A DNA stretch of 64,000 nucleotides from Pomphorhynchus laevis (Eukaryota; Acanthocephala; Palaeacanthocephala; Echinorhynchida; Pomphorhynchidae). Positions 25,401 to 40,400 of the stretch are shown piece after piece. The position numbers and the translations under genes are program-made. The first letter of the stretch is position 1. Each line of letters opens with the position of its first letter. The stretch is taken from contig WNNJ02002114.1 in NCBI GenBank assembly GCA_012934845.2, positions 119,835 through 183,834 on the forward strand, in the 5' to 3' direction. The notes beneath the pieces were generated by a model. It did no database searches. It worked only from the letters and a program-made list of their open reading frames with translations, and was not told the origin of the DNA.

Positions 25401-28400
25401 ATTTAAAATTGTAAATATCGCATAGTAATAATTAAGAAAATAACAAATAATTAAGTAAATATTAATAATTTGCTGACATTAACTTCGTAATGACGACAAT
25501 ATATCAATTCTTTAAAAAGTCAATCTTTTATTCATCGCCTGATTCTTCGAGGACATAACCGTCTTCAGGCTTGTTTAGCATACATTAATGAAAAATTCAT
25601 TCCATTTATCTTTCACATTCCGAGATTAATCTTTTATTATTCAGAGTATCTCAAAGGTACACTGGAATAAGATGGTGTCCTTTTAGAAGTCTTAAAATAA
25701 AGTTATATTAAAGTTTCAAATAGTATTTCATCTGTTTTGGAATTTAAAAGTTAAGTGAGGAAAAAGGATATAAGCTTTGCTAATTTTTTGTCATCTATTA
25801 TTTTGTCATTCAATTCTTTGCCATGCTTGTAAAAGTTTCAAAAATGCATTAAAATTGTGATGCATGCCATAATAATAAAGATTTTTTAAATAAAAACAGA
25901 ATATATAAGGTCTAAATAAGAAGTTACAACAAAACATAGCTTGATGAATTTTACACTCAAGAGCTTTTTCGTAGACGAAGATGATGAAGTTTTGAATCGA
26001 AATAGGGCGCAGATCTTTAGGACAAAATTTATATCAAGAAATAAGATTATGAAGGGTTACAAGAACATTGTTCCCATTAGATTTGTTTAAAAACATAATC
26101 CATAAAAATTGCGGGGAGAGCTATACGGGCATTGAAACAAGCCATACATATATCATCAAGAGAGAGATCGTTTAGGAACGCCTTTGGTGTACATGGGCGA
26201 TCTCGGGATTAGTCTTCTTTTACACAGGACGTACCCTAGATCAAAGCCTAAGATTTCTAACGCTATTCACATCGTGAGAGATTACCGACCATCGTCTACC
26301 TCGACTAGATGCTCAGGTGTGTGAGATACCCTGAGTGATTAATTTTAAAGGCGTCGCGTTGGTGTATGCTGGTAGGCTAATCCCACTGAATTATTAACAA
26401 CGATATGAAGATGGTAAATTATTTAACATTTTTCTATGACGATGTGTCTGACTTTTTATTTTGTTCTAAACTTGACATTATCATTTTTCATGCGTTTATT
26501 ATATTTAAGAAAATCTTTATCATAAAAAATAGCGGATCGTGAATAATATAAAAATACACAAGCATAAAATATCAAAAAATTGGAATCGCAAAGTGTTTAT
26601 GTTTGAAACTCTAGATCACCATATCCCAAACCGGGGTCGCGATTTCTTGGGGAACAGCGAGAGTGTTTTCGTTTTAAAATTATTGATATAAAATTTATGA
26701 AATCGATTAATTGAGAAAAACATAAACAGTCAGAATTCACCCGATACGATGCTTACATGTCTCTTTACAGATAAATGTAGAGTTTACAGAGCTTAACATT
26801 GTTTAAAAGATAAGAAATATATATAATCATTTGAAAGGGTATATTTGTTTATAAAAGTTGAATATTTTGACCATTTGTTTTTTAAATTTAAAGAGGTAAT
26901 CTAACTAAACCAATACTATCAATGATATTGGTTACTTTCCATTGAAACTCAATTTCTGTATTTTTTATTTAGAAGACCGTAATAGACGGTTGCTCTAGAC
27001 AGTTGTAGATGATAAGCAGTTAAAGAGCAGCATACAAAAGTAATATTGACGAATGAATATTTGAAGATCATTGTATTAATATCGTTGAATGAAAAATAAG
27101 TTAAAGGGACAGCAAATTCGAAAAAGTGTTGTAGACATTCATCTATTACGTCTTCAGTAAATACTGCTTAGAAAGCGATTATAAATCAAACCTCACTACT
27201 TATATGGACATACTTAATACAGATGAATTATGAAAAATATAGCTGAAAGTATTTTAAGAGTTTCAGAAACTATTTTTATGGAACTATTTTAAGAGACATA
27301 TGTAATGAAAACATGCAAAGATAAAAATACATGTACCAATTAAAAATTAAAATCGTTTAACTAATGAGAAACAAAACAAAATAAACTAAAATAAAAAACT
27401 ACTTTCCATCTATTAAATGCATTCAAAAAACGATAATGTAACATGACCATATTTTCTAAAGGATATGTTTCACTTTACGTAATAATGGATTAATATCCTT
27501 ATTCAGGATCAAATTTGTTTATATATAGAAAGTAAAGTATATATTTTTCTAGTCAAAACTAAAACCACAATAATTAAATTTAATTATAATTATTTAAATT
27601 AATGAATATAATTAGCATTATATTTTTACAATTTTAAAAATTAGTATTAAAGTTCAACAATGAACCGGATGAAAAGGATTCTTACTAAAGCTATATTTTG
27701 GAGATTGACAAAAGCTATGAATTCTTAAACGTGCGGCATCTTTGGGCAGGTTGCTGATAAATCTTTTTAATCCTAAATCAATTGTAAAATATTGATAAAA
27801 ACAATTATTTTTTTAATTAAAATTTAAATTTCATATAAAAATTAAGGAGTATTCATATAAATGCAAATTCAACAGAACGTTAATTTTCTTTGATTTGAAC
27901 ATAAGCGCACTTTATTGTTAAATTTTAAAAATATTATCTCAAAAAAGAATAAAGTCATTGCGCATTTTTTGTTAAATTACATTAAATTATTTGATATTAA
28001 GTCCAACAATATGATATAAAAGAGATACAGAATTTGGATTATACAACAAAGAAAAATAACGAAATTTTAAATAAATTTTAATAATTTTAACTGTTCTTTT
28101 AACACTACTTCCGGTATAAGTAGATACAACCTTTATAAAGATAATGAAATCAATGCATTAATTAAATAATATTTAATTATTATTTTACTTGAATATAAAT
28201 TTAATCAATTAATAAATATTTTCAAAAATAAACAATCTTAATTGCTGTAATGTTTGTAAATAAAACGTTTAGTTTAAAGATATTATGTACTTTATATAAT
28301 GAAATAAATATAAATATTAAAAATATAAAATAATTAATCTATAAATATTTGAAATAAGATCATTAAAAAATATCAATAAATATTTACAAATATAAAGATA

Positions 28401-31400
28401 TTGAATATAAGATCATTTATATTTAAATGGTCGTGTCTTTTTGTTTGTGACAAAAATCATCAATTGACCAATCTAACGTTCATATTAAACATTTTAGTCT
28501 AAAATCAGTTAAATTTATATCATTTAAATAAATCTATTTAAATCAAATGATTAGAAATAAATCGTAACTTTGGTTTTTACAGTATTTTCAGTATTTTTTA
28601 TATTTAAAGTTAATTTTGTGATGAATAAATTGCAAATTTAAGCATTTGTGCACTTTGCCCAGAAAATATATTTTGCAAACGGGTACCCCATAATAAAGTA
28701 GTCACACCGAAAGACAATCTATTTTACCAATTCATTATAAATATTTCCAATTTAATTAAATGGTTTGTTGATGGTGAACGTATTTTTTATCTGCAACACC
28801 ATTGTTCACTTGATTTTGTTAAATTATTTAATATTAATGAAACTTTGCTACTGTTCTGTAACAAAGTTTTGATACTTAAAACATAAATATATGCATTAAT
28901 TATCAGTTTAAATTATTTATTAAAATTATCGCCACGATAAACTGTCCAATATGCATGAGCTTATTTTATAACTGTGTCATTCCTTTTATTTTATTATATT
29001 TTATTTATTTTAATATTATGTTTTATTAATTATATAATGCCATATTTGATATAATTTTATTTAATTTGTTCTATTAACAATGTGATATTCACGTTCAGTT
29101 CACTGCAGATCTTTAAATATCAAGGTGTATCTGATATTAAACAATTTAACATTTACTGTAATAAAAATTAATAATCGTAATCGATTATGAAACTAATAAT
29201 CGATTATGAAACAGCAAATAAAAACACAGAAACTTCTACTAACAAACAAAAGTTTTGTAAAGTTACGCTTATTCCCCGCAACTCAATTAAACCAATAATA
29301 TTAAAACATTGTCGGTCCAGCAAATTTCTTAGCTGTTTATAAAATTAAATTATATTATGAAACTAATTACCTGCAGGATTTTTATGATGCATGTAAATCA
29401 TCTGAGAATGAAATTCACAATCTGCATTTTTTCCATTACAAATTAAACAATTATCCAAAAATTTTGTAGGATTTGGATTAAGTGTCGAATATTCACCATC
29501 GCAATTGGCAAGCTAAGAAACAAACACGAAAGCGTTTTAAAAAAATCTAAATTTCTATGTTAAGGTGTTTGGACTAAAACATCTTTAAAATTTAATAAAC
29601 ACAAATGAAATTTCATATTCACTGAATTTGTCAAATTTCTAGAAGTAAAATTAATTTAAAAGAATTTTATGTAGAAACTAAAACTAATCGATATCTGCGA
29701 ATGAAGATAAAAATATATCTTGTCACAATTTTGACTAGTCCCTTTTATAAAAACTATTTACCTGAGAAGACAGCAATATTTAATGCCTGTGAATAAAAAA
29801 GGTCGATGAATTCTCACTGCATTTACAGTACATGAAATAAGTTATTCTTTGCAAAGTGCAAACATATTTTCGTTAATCTAGTTTAATATATAAACATTTT
29901 TGTAAAGATTTGCGTGTTCTGCAAATAGTAATAATTATTAATAATTTATTATAAATAAAATTTAAATTATTAATTAATTCTTAATTAATAATTAAAAAAA
30001 TTAATTATTACTAATGAAATAAATAATATCATAATTGTAAAAGTATTTAAACTCAAAAAGTATTTAAACTCATTAGCTTTTCACAAATTGAATTCGGTAA
30101 ATGTAGAAACGTTCGGTCGCCTTTGTCTACTCATTATTTTTTAGAAAATAGAGCATATAATAAGGAATGTCTTTTAAAACTGCGTTCGGAGAGAATGTAA
30201 TCATTGACTGACTCGTTATACCATAAACATAAGAGAAAAATAGTTTTATAATATAAATAGTAATAATTATTAATAATTAATTATAAATTATATTTAATTT
30301 ATTAATTAATTCTTAATTAATAATTATAAAAATTAATTATTAATTATGAAATAAATAATATCATCATTGTAAAAGTATTTAAAATAATTATTTATTTTAT
30401 ATTGTAATTAAACCAGAAAGTACGAGTGTACGATTTGATAAATTTGCTTACCACACATTTGCCGTTGAAACACATTCCATCATTCAAGAGATCAATACTA
30501 CATCGGTATCCGTTATAATTTTCATCACGACATGAATCAGATCTATCTATAAACAAAATATCCTATTCAAAGAAGCAAATCTGCATAACAAACCGTATTT
30601 AGACAAGGATGCATCTATGGATTTGCATATTGCGTCGTCAACGTTTTGTAAAGCACACCTCTTAAAATTTATTATTTTAAGCAGATATATTTTGAATGTT
30701 GATAAATATAGTAATCAATAAATTGAAGATATGCCTTCCATAAATAATTTCGAAGCAAAAAATAAATATTAATATATAGAATATTAAAATATAATAAATA
30801 TATGTTGTATATTGACAATTAGCTGTGTAAATTATTCGGGTATTACAAGTCGACATACCAAAATATATATAAATATATAACATACCAAAATATATTCATT
30901 CTGTATAAATATGTTCACAAGCTCTAGACACATTATTTAATAAAACTTTATATATATAGTACTCATTGGTCGTCTAGAAGTGCCATCGTGATTAAAAGAC
31001 GTGAATCGAAGACCTGTCTATCAAGCAACACCATGTAGTATAAATGCCGAATTTCGTAAGAACTCCTGGACCGTTGTATTCTCTGCACATGCGTGCACTA
31101 GTATTATACCTGCCGTATCCATTAAGGATCCAACAAGTGCAGCGAAAATTCAGCAACAACCTCTGTCTAGTGTTTAAGGATGGTCCGCACAGCAATTTGA
31201 TCTGGTAAAGAGCGTAAGCCTCAGAAAATTAAGCAAAGTGTCGGAAACGCCTTTATTCAAAATGTCACACAGGCAGCCGAAACGGTCAGTGTGTACTTCA
31301 TTCTACTGATGAGTGTTGCCGGGTACTCATTGGTCGTCTAGAAGTGATATCGTGATTGAAAGTCGTGAATCTAAGTCCAGTCTATCAAGCAACACCATTT

Positions 31401-34400
31401 AGTATATATATAGTTTGAAAATTAGTTTATCCATTGAATGATACATTAGTAATAATTGCCGTAAGTAGATAAAAAACAGGAAATGAAGACCACGAGCAAT
31501 TTCTTGTAGAGCTTTCGGGCTAACTGCCCTTCTTCAGTACATTGTATGTTATTTATCTCAAACTTTTTTTTGAAAAAATATATATATATATATATAATTT
31601 AATCGTAGAATGTGTAAAACTGTGCTCCGGGAGCTAAAATATGCCGAATAAAATTAGGATGATCCGGAAAGCACGATGTTAGTTTAAAGAAACTATGCCC
31701 ATGCTACTCCCTTAGCAAATTCTCGGAAATGCCTTTTAAATATATCACAAGGCAGCCGTAACGACTGATGGTAGTTCACCCTACTGATGAGTGCTGCCGG
31801 CTACCATCAGCTCGTCTAGGAGTCATAAGGAAGTCTGCTCTGCATGTAATCGAACTCCGGATTTTGTAAAAGTTTACGATTATATATATAGATTTTTCGC
31901 AATAACAATATATATATTGTTTTCGATTTTTCTGAAGAAGGCTTCGGCCGAAAGTTAAATTATAGTGCCATAACCTTTTTGCCAGTTTATATTTAATAAA
32001 TTTTATATATGAAAGCATACATCAAGTATCCTGGCCGTCGGTGTACACTGTTCCCAAATATATATAGAGTTTAATATTTAGTATAATATATATAGAAAGT
32101 CGTTTAAATCAGTATTGCTCTAGATTGCGAATAGCAATTCTTTCCGTATCTTTGGGTAGGTGTTTGAATCGAGCATATTCTTCAGTTTGCAAACTCTCGT
32201 CACTCCTAGACGGTCATGTGATAGCCGGCAGCCATCGTCAGTAAGATAAACTATCACATGCCGTTTCGGCTGCCTCTGTGACATTGTGAAGATGCATTTA
32301 CGACATCTAGCGTAAGATAACATAGAAAGAATTGATCCACTCAATCTCGGTTTCTTACAATCAAGCATCCGAAAGTTTGATCCTCTGGTTGTCAATGATG
32401 GTCTGCATTGCAAATTGTAGGATTTAAGAGCTATAATATTGTTATAATATTATATAATATATAATATTGTTATATTGTTTATAACAATATATAATATTTT
32501 AACAATATTATATATTGTTTCGTACGGGATCATGAAGATCGATTGAAATATATATATATATTTTTAGTATATAATATATATTTAATATGTAATATATATT
32601 TAATATATAATATATATTTAATATATATAGAATTAAATATATATAATGAAAATGTAGATTGAAGCTGCCGGTCACGATCTGTCATGGATTCGATCGTATA
32701 TTTGAAAGTCGAAAAGAAACTGACAAAGATAATCAAATTATTCGTGGCAACGTTTTAACCCTCTAGGGGTCTTCCTCAGGTCAAATAGATTGTAAGTAGT
32801 TTAGTATCAAGAATGATTAAACCATTTTATCCAAATGGATTATCATTCATAACACGACCAATCAGCTGCATTTCACCTTCGCGTCTTTCTTCTGTGTTTC
32901 TAAATGTTTATGCTACAACTGTATATCTCAATATGTGCTCGTCATCATTTTCTACGGTATGCCTTACCAATGCATCATTCTCTTTTCTATTCGCCAAGAT
33001 ATCTGCCCGTCTGTTATTTAGCCTTTCACTAAGAGATCGGCATGATTCACCTACGTATTGATGATTGCAACCATCACACAGTCCGATGTATATCTTGGGT
33101 GGCACAGTTGAAATTTCCTTTAATAAGATACTTGCGATTGGTGGTTGTGCTAATATAGGTATTGGTGTCAGATATGGATTCACATGTCTTACACCTAGGA
33201 CGTTTACAAGACATGCACCCATTTATTGATATGTCACTATCATTTTTAGACCTATCACGAGTAAAGTAGTTACCTAATTTCAGGTGTACCTTAAATACAG
33301 TTTTTATATCTGTATTTGAACCGAATTCTTTTATTATTTGGTTCATGTCTTTTCTTAGATTTGCAAGTCCTGGATGATATCTTAGAACCAACAGACGCTT
33401 ATCTCGCATAAACTTACTATCACTCTTTTCTATCGACGTTGTGTGATCCATCCTTCGTACCTTATGTATGTGTTGGTTCGTCTGTCTATAGGTATAACCT
33501 CTATTCAGTAAAATATGTCTAAAATCTGCAAGTGCATTTTCCATATTATTCACATCCATGCATGCCCTTATCCGTCGCAAAGCTTCCGAATTTTTAGGAG
33601 ATTTTTACGCAAAAATCTTCTAAGGAGACCTAGCAACTATTCAATAGATATAAGAACATCCATCAAAGGATTAACAATCCCGATTTCAATCAATTTTCAT
33701 GATGCCGTAAGAAACAATCTCTCTATATATATCGAAGACGGGAAAAAGAACAGCAGATTTTTTTTACCGTTTCAGACCCTCTGGGCATGTTTCAAAATCT
33801 AGAATTTATATTAATGCTGTTAATATATATAATGGTCTTGCTTAACAGACTAGACTTCGCTTCACGACTTTTAGGTATATATTCTTTAATATAAATATTT
33901 TCAAAATTTCTAGGAACATAATTTAAAAAAATAGAAAAATATAAATTATTATTTATTAATTATTTATCATTTATTTTGTAATTTATAAAATTTACCAAAT
34001 AGCACAATTAAACAAATCCAAAAATGTACAGTATTTTAACATATTTTAAGTATCAGTGCATGCAACTACCGAAATTTGAATAATATTTTATTAAAATTAA
34101 AACAGAAAATTTTAATGCACAATTAAATTAGAGCGCAATAATTTTAGTTCTAAAAATTGCTTAACAAAACAACAAAATATATTGTTTCTATCAGTTCTTT
34201 TGTAGTTGCATTTAGAATTCTATTAAAATTACTTTTTTCTTCGTTATCGTTTTATAAATTTATAGGAACGATTTGAAATAAAACTTTTTCGAATAAATTT
34301 GAAATTTATTTGAAAAAATAATAATTTTATATAAATAAAAGTTAAGAAGTTGTGTTCCATTGTTATTTTGGAACAAGTACTTTTCATTCTCGTTTTCGTA

Positions 34401-37400
34401 ACTATAAATTTATAAAATCTATATCTGTATTTATAAAGATAATATATTGATTTAAAGATAACATTAAAATTGCCAAACTTTATTTAACAAAACTTATAGT
34501 ATGTAAGTATACAATATTTATATTGTATATCAGTATATGTAAACTTACTTGGTTATAAACAAGTTTCATCGATGGTCCAGAGCAAAATTTTCCGAGTGTA
34601 GAGGGACTATAATTAAAGGTAAGAATGATAGTTTAAATATGTAACTACCTGGGAGAGTTGCAATCTCGATAATATTTTAAAATTGGTGTTTGACATTGAT
34701 CTTAACGAAGCAAATATTCTCAATAAAAAACAACAATCTGTCATACCCTTAATATTCAATACACCTGAGTGAGGAGCTTCATACCAAGGTCCCCATCCTC
34801 CATCGATAATATCTATATTGTCCAAGCATACACATTGTCCAAATAGACAACCCTTAAAAAGTATTTTTTTCATTTATATTTAAAATAAATAGTTTAAATA
34901 ACAGAAATTATTACGGTGAACATGTCAAAAATATATCCTAACGGTAAATTTATTTTTTATTTTATAGCAAATAAATTTGATATCGGATTTTATATCAATA
35001 CACATCCATGCCAGATTGTCCACCTAAGACGTAAGTGAAACACTAAAATCTTGTCCAACTTAGCGATAGGTGTTATTTTATTCACCTAATCGATTAGTGT
35101 CATTTTGTCCAGCTAAGCGATAGGTATCTTTTGTCCATCTAAGTAAGGTATAGATGTCATTTTGTCTTAAATATGAAAATAAAATATTAAATAAAATTTT
35201 CGCTTTTGTTGATCGAGATCCAATAATTCATTAGTAAAATGTGTATTAAGCAGCATTTCATAATTACAACATAAATCAATATGAGTAAATACTTATCAAA
35301 ATTTGGTGGAATAAGAGCTTACATGGAGGTAGTTGAATAGCTAATTGCATGAGTTATTCTAATGTGTATTTTGAAATGAAATAATATTTTATTACAAAGT
35401 TATATTAAACTTCCTGAATACTATTTTTTTCGGAATTCCAGATTTTTAATGTCTTAAAGATTAATGAAAAATTTCAAAAAAAGTAATATCATCGGCTCTT
35501 AATTATTGAACTAATAATTGACTAATAATTTTCTGAAGATGCTAACAGTGGATAGCGAAATATCAAATAAAAGTTTCCCCTTTTTGATTCAGCTCTAATA
35601 ATTCTGTATCAACAATGGATCATTATCAACTATTTACAAACAAATAGATTAATTCGATTGATTAAAATTAAACCTGAGTTGTTTGTTAATGTTCATTGGT
35701 AAAGTATTACAAGCATGAAAATGTAAAATAACTGAAAACCAAATAATTGATTTTATGTTAAACAAATACTTGAGAACAATGTTTAATAATATTTTGATCT
35801 CATATGAAGATTATCAAAAATCAATTCAACAGTAACATACCGAATTTGCGCAGCTATTCGAATTGGCACAAGGGACGCTATCTGGTAAAAATCTGATGAC
35901 CGTAGTGTATTGCTTGTCCGGGACTATACATGTTGTTTGATGACAAATCTTAACATGAACAACAGCAATAAATCTAAAAGAAATTACTCAAAAATCTAAA
36001 AGAGAAATATAAAAACTTAAACACACAATTACATAAATAAATAAAGATTTTCTTACATATTTTCACAATCGTAAGATATAACCAATTAATTTGAAGATAA
36101 ATCCACACCAACATGATCTTCAACAACTTCTTGTAACTTCTTACACCATCACGGCCTCAGATCACACAGGATATGATCCCCGGCTGCATCAGAGCGCCGC
36201 CTTTCGCCTGAACCATTCAGGGTCTCTCACCCCCTAAAATTCCAGTCGAAGCGGACTATTGTTGATAGTCCCGATATGAGAAGTTTTAGAAACCTTAGTA
36301 TTTTCTCTGGGTAAAATATACGAAATATATGTGTATATAAATGGTGTCAAACATACGCCTGCGCGACCCGCGAAAGAAAATTAGAATATATATAACACCC
36401 CATTATCGTAATATAAAATATAGGAATGCGGCTTAGTTGTTTGTCTTTATAAATTATAATTGCTCATCAAATAGAAGATTTACTAATTACTATTGAATAA
36501 GGAGACAAAATATCGGACATAATGGCAATTGACATATGATATTCGAAGTTGATCTCAAAGTTATCTTCCTAATTGTTATTACGACTAACAATACGATAGT
36601 CGTAGCTATAATATCAGCGATCATAAAACCAGCATCGGCTGATAGTGCAACTGATTTGTCACAATGCTAATTATGAATTCACTCAAAAACAGTATTACCG
36701 TAATCACTAGGACGATGGCGAATCTCAACTTCTTTTTAAGAAAAAGTACTTGTAGCATTTTAAGTTTTAATCGCATTTGGCTGGTTGTTGACTAGAGCAA
36801 CGCAAAAATGTGTGCTTTTAAACCAATTTTATTGAATAAACCTTTTTCCAACTTCCGCACTTTTATACCTTCTTTATACTTAGTCATAACACACATGTCT
36901 GCTTACAACTAAGTAATAATTAAGCATGGATGCTAAACAATTTCTTTGCATTCATAATAAGCACACAATCAAATAAGACGGGTTTTGCATTTGACAAAAA
37001 GACTTCTATAAATGTGAGGAGTCTTTAAATGTTGCTGATATGTAGTTTGAAATATGTATTTTTATAACTAAATATCTATTAAAAACCATACCTTCTATAT
37101 AGTTAGCCACCACACACAGATGTGTGTGGTGGCTAAGTTGGCGAGTTGACGCAAAACCATAAATAAATTAGCGATGTGTTTCAACTAGGATTATATATAG
37201 TTTAATATATATAGTTTTATTTATATAATAGGTTTAAAAACACACATTTACTGTCTACAAAAATACATGTTTCAAACTACATATCAGCAACATATATATA
37301 AATACATAAGTGCCTGATGCATGGTTAAACTGCAATACGCGCTGTCATGTACAGAGTTTATGCTAAATTCCCTCTGATGATTCAGATTAAGGGTAGTTCT

Positions 37401-40400
37401 GTTTTTCGAGCTTTAAACACTGTTTAAGCATGTGTTAAGGTGCCTATGGATGATTATTATAGTCACGTTACTGATGAGATCCGTTAGAGCGAAACGCGTC
37501 TACCGTTGTTGAAGTTTGTCGTCACACATAGAATAACTGGCCATACGTAGCTACTTTGAATATTGCGAGAATAATTCGGTTATATTTCTTGATCAGATGA
37601 GAATATATATAATGCTGCCTGGTTGATATGCCTCCTTGTAAGAAAAGATAATGATTTATTTACGAGTACATCATTTGGTGTCCCAGGGCAGGTGTAACAA
37701 CAATTTATATTTTATATATTTGTAAACTTGAAAGTGTCCCTGTTAAACAGCATTTCTATTTAAAGGAATTTAGTGCCTGATGCGTAGTTAAACTGCAATA
37801 CGCACAGCCATGCACATAGCTTATGCTAAATTCCCTCCGATGATTCAGATTAAGGGTAGTTCTGTTTTTCGAGCATTAAACACTGTTAAAGCGTGTGTTA
37901 AAGTGCCTGTGGATGATTATTATAGTCACGGTACTGATGAGCTCCGTTAGAGCGAAACGCGTCTACCGTTGTTGAAGTTTTTCGTCACACATAGGATGAC
38001 TGGGCATACGTATATATAGGATTATATATAATATATATTAATATATTATATATAATATAATATATATTATAAATTATATAGTATATATATTAATATATAT
38101 TATAATTAAGTGAAATATATATTATATATATTATATATTTAAGTAAACCGGTTTGACTTAAAATCCTAGAATTAATATATACAACTATCCGTGAAAGGAT
38201 CTTGGAGCTGATTTGAATAAGTAATCTAAACTATAAATATTTATATATAGAATCACAGGATACCTTTTGGAATCCTGTGAGAAATTTATTGCCCTCGTAA
38301 CAACGAATACGCAGTTATGTCTTATAAATAATAACTAGAAGGTCCACACACGCAACAATCCAGTAAAAACGCTTTCTGCACCTTAGCTTCGTATAGCATC
38401 GTGAAGAATTGCTGGTGTCTTTACAGCTATCACAAAAGCAGTCGAAACGCACCCTAACAACTTCATCCAAATGACGATGACTGCTGGGTGGTTAGGAGCG
38501 TCTCGGAGTGATACATTGGACCGATGGAGCTGATGATTGAAGTCCAGTTATTTGGCAGCAAATATGGATTATAAATCAATCATATCCAATTTTGGCTCAT
38601 GAACCGCAGTTTCAAGCGATTTTTTGCACTATATACTCTGCCATTGCCGATGTCTCAATGCTCTAAACGTATGAACTACGACGTCTCCGGTAATCTACGC
38701 GCTTAGTTACGGTCTGACCGATAAGTCATCAAGGGTATCTGCAGTAAGCTAAATACGCCATTGGTAGAACTAAATGGAACAAATTTTTCTACAATGGAAA
38801 ACGCTTAAGAAAAAGAAGACGATTGATATATTATATATAGCATAAATACATGTAATATATTTATGTATATTTACGACACTGTTAATTATGAATCTAAACA
38901 TCTTTATATCGCCACCACCTAATAAATAATTAATAATAAATAATTGATACGCACCGATTCGCTTCCAGCTGCAATGGCACTTTCACCAAAATCAAATTTA
39001 CAAACATTGTCTCTTGTTATAGATACTGGTAGTCGGATATTCAGCATGTCTTCTCTGTAGAACTTTTTTAAACATTCTTTTTTCCTATAATAATTGTTTT
39101 ACAATTTAAACAAATTTTAAAATTATCTCTTACTTGTACTCTGGAAATGTAAAAATGTATTTTTAGAATCACTATTAGAAATAACAGAAGAATTTAATGC
39201 ACGAAAAAGCTAGGGTGCTAAGATCTGAAAGAAAATAGAGATAGCTATTCAACAGCGCGTCTTTCTGTTTCAATATACCATCATGATATAAAAAGATAAA
39301 ATCCATACTTTGTGCCTTACACGATATGTTGGCTACAAAATTATATGAGTAATGACCACATAATTCAAGAATTATTTTCTTTTTAATAAATAAGGGAGTA
39401 CACTTTCAATACGTAAATCAGCTTACTTTAGACTTTCTTTAGCTTTTTGGTTGTTTATTTGATTCCATACTGTTCCCTTCTCTCGTGTTATCGAATTCAT
39501 TATGCTTGTTGATGCATTTAGATTGTCTGTGTGATTAAGTCCAAACCTTTAAATCACGAAAATAATGGTTTTATTAAGTTTTTATTTTAATTTTTAAAGG
39601 CGTAGAAATTAGATTTTCATCTTGATAAAACTTCCATTATAGATAGCTATTAAACGAATACAATAAAAAATAAAACATCAACATTTCCCGTTATTTAAGG
39701 TTTTCTCAAATTCAATAAAAATTAAAACTAAATCGAACATATTAAAAATAACTATGCCGTATTTTAACGTCTTCGTAAAAATTTTATATTTAAAATATTC
39801 AAAAGAGCTTTGAAATTTAAATATGAAAATGTACGAATTAAATAATTTAGATCGATTATTATATTAATAATTATCAATAATGATTAATTATAAATGCGAA
39901 TTTTATTAATTAATAATTGCATCTATGTGCCAACTGACTTGTTTAATGGCCATGGTTTGACTACCTGCACAGGATTGAGTTATCGAGATTTTTATCTAGA
40001 CGACACTTTCTTAATGTTTTCTTGTGTAGGATTTTAAGTTTGTAGGTTTATCTGAATGAAATATGGATGCTAGTTTGTTTGTATTCGACGAACCAACAAC
40101 GTGGCTTAAAGATAAGTAGTTTGAAAGTTTCTCTGTCATCGACAAACCAAAATTGTGGCTTGAAGATAAATTGGTTGATGGTTAGTATATCATCGACGGA
40201 CGAATTCATTAGTTGGAAGATATGTAACATTTTTCAATCAAGTTTGATAGATTTAATGTTATCAGTATTTGAAAAATAGTTATCGTTGTTCCAATTCACA
40301 CAAAGTGATTGGCATGATACAAGCGACAAACGAGTGTAGTCGTCAATGTATTTGAGATTATTACATACCAGTGATAGACAATTTAAATATTTTAAATACC

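Noticed and set aside
26090-26400. Less AT-rich block as a possible exon or RNA gene
   Set aside because: No frame gave a recognisable protein, and no tRNA-like or other fold was apparent.
32813-33802. Plus-strand frames over the second Penelope-like element
   Set aside because: They are antisense shadows of the GIY-YIG and reverse-transcriptase coding on the minus strand.
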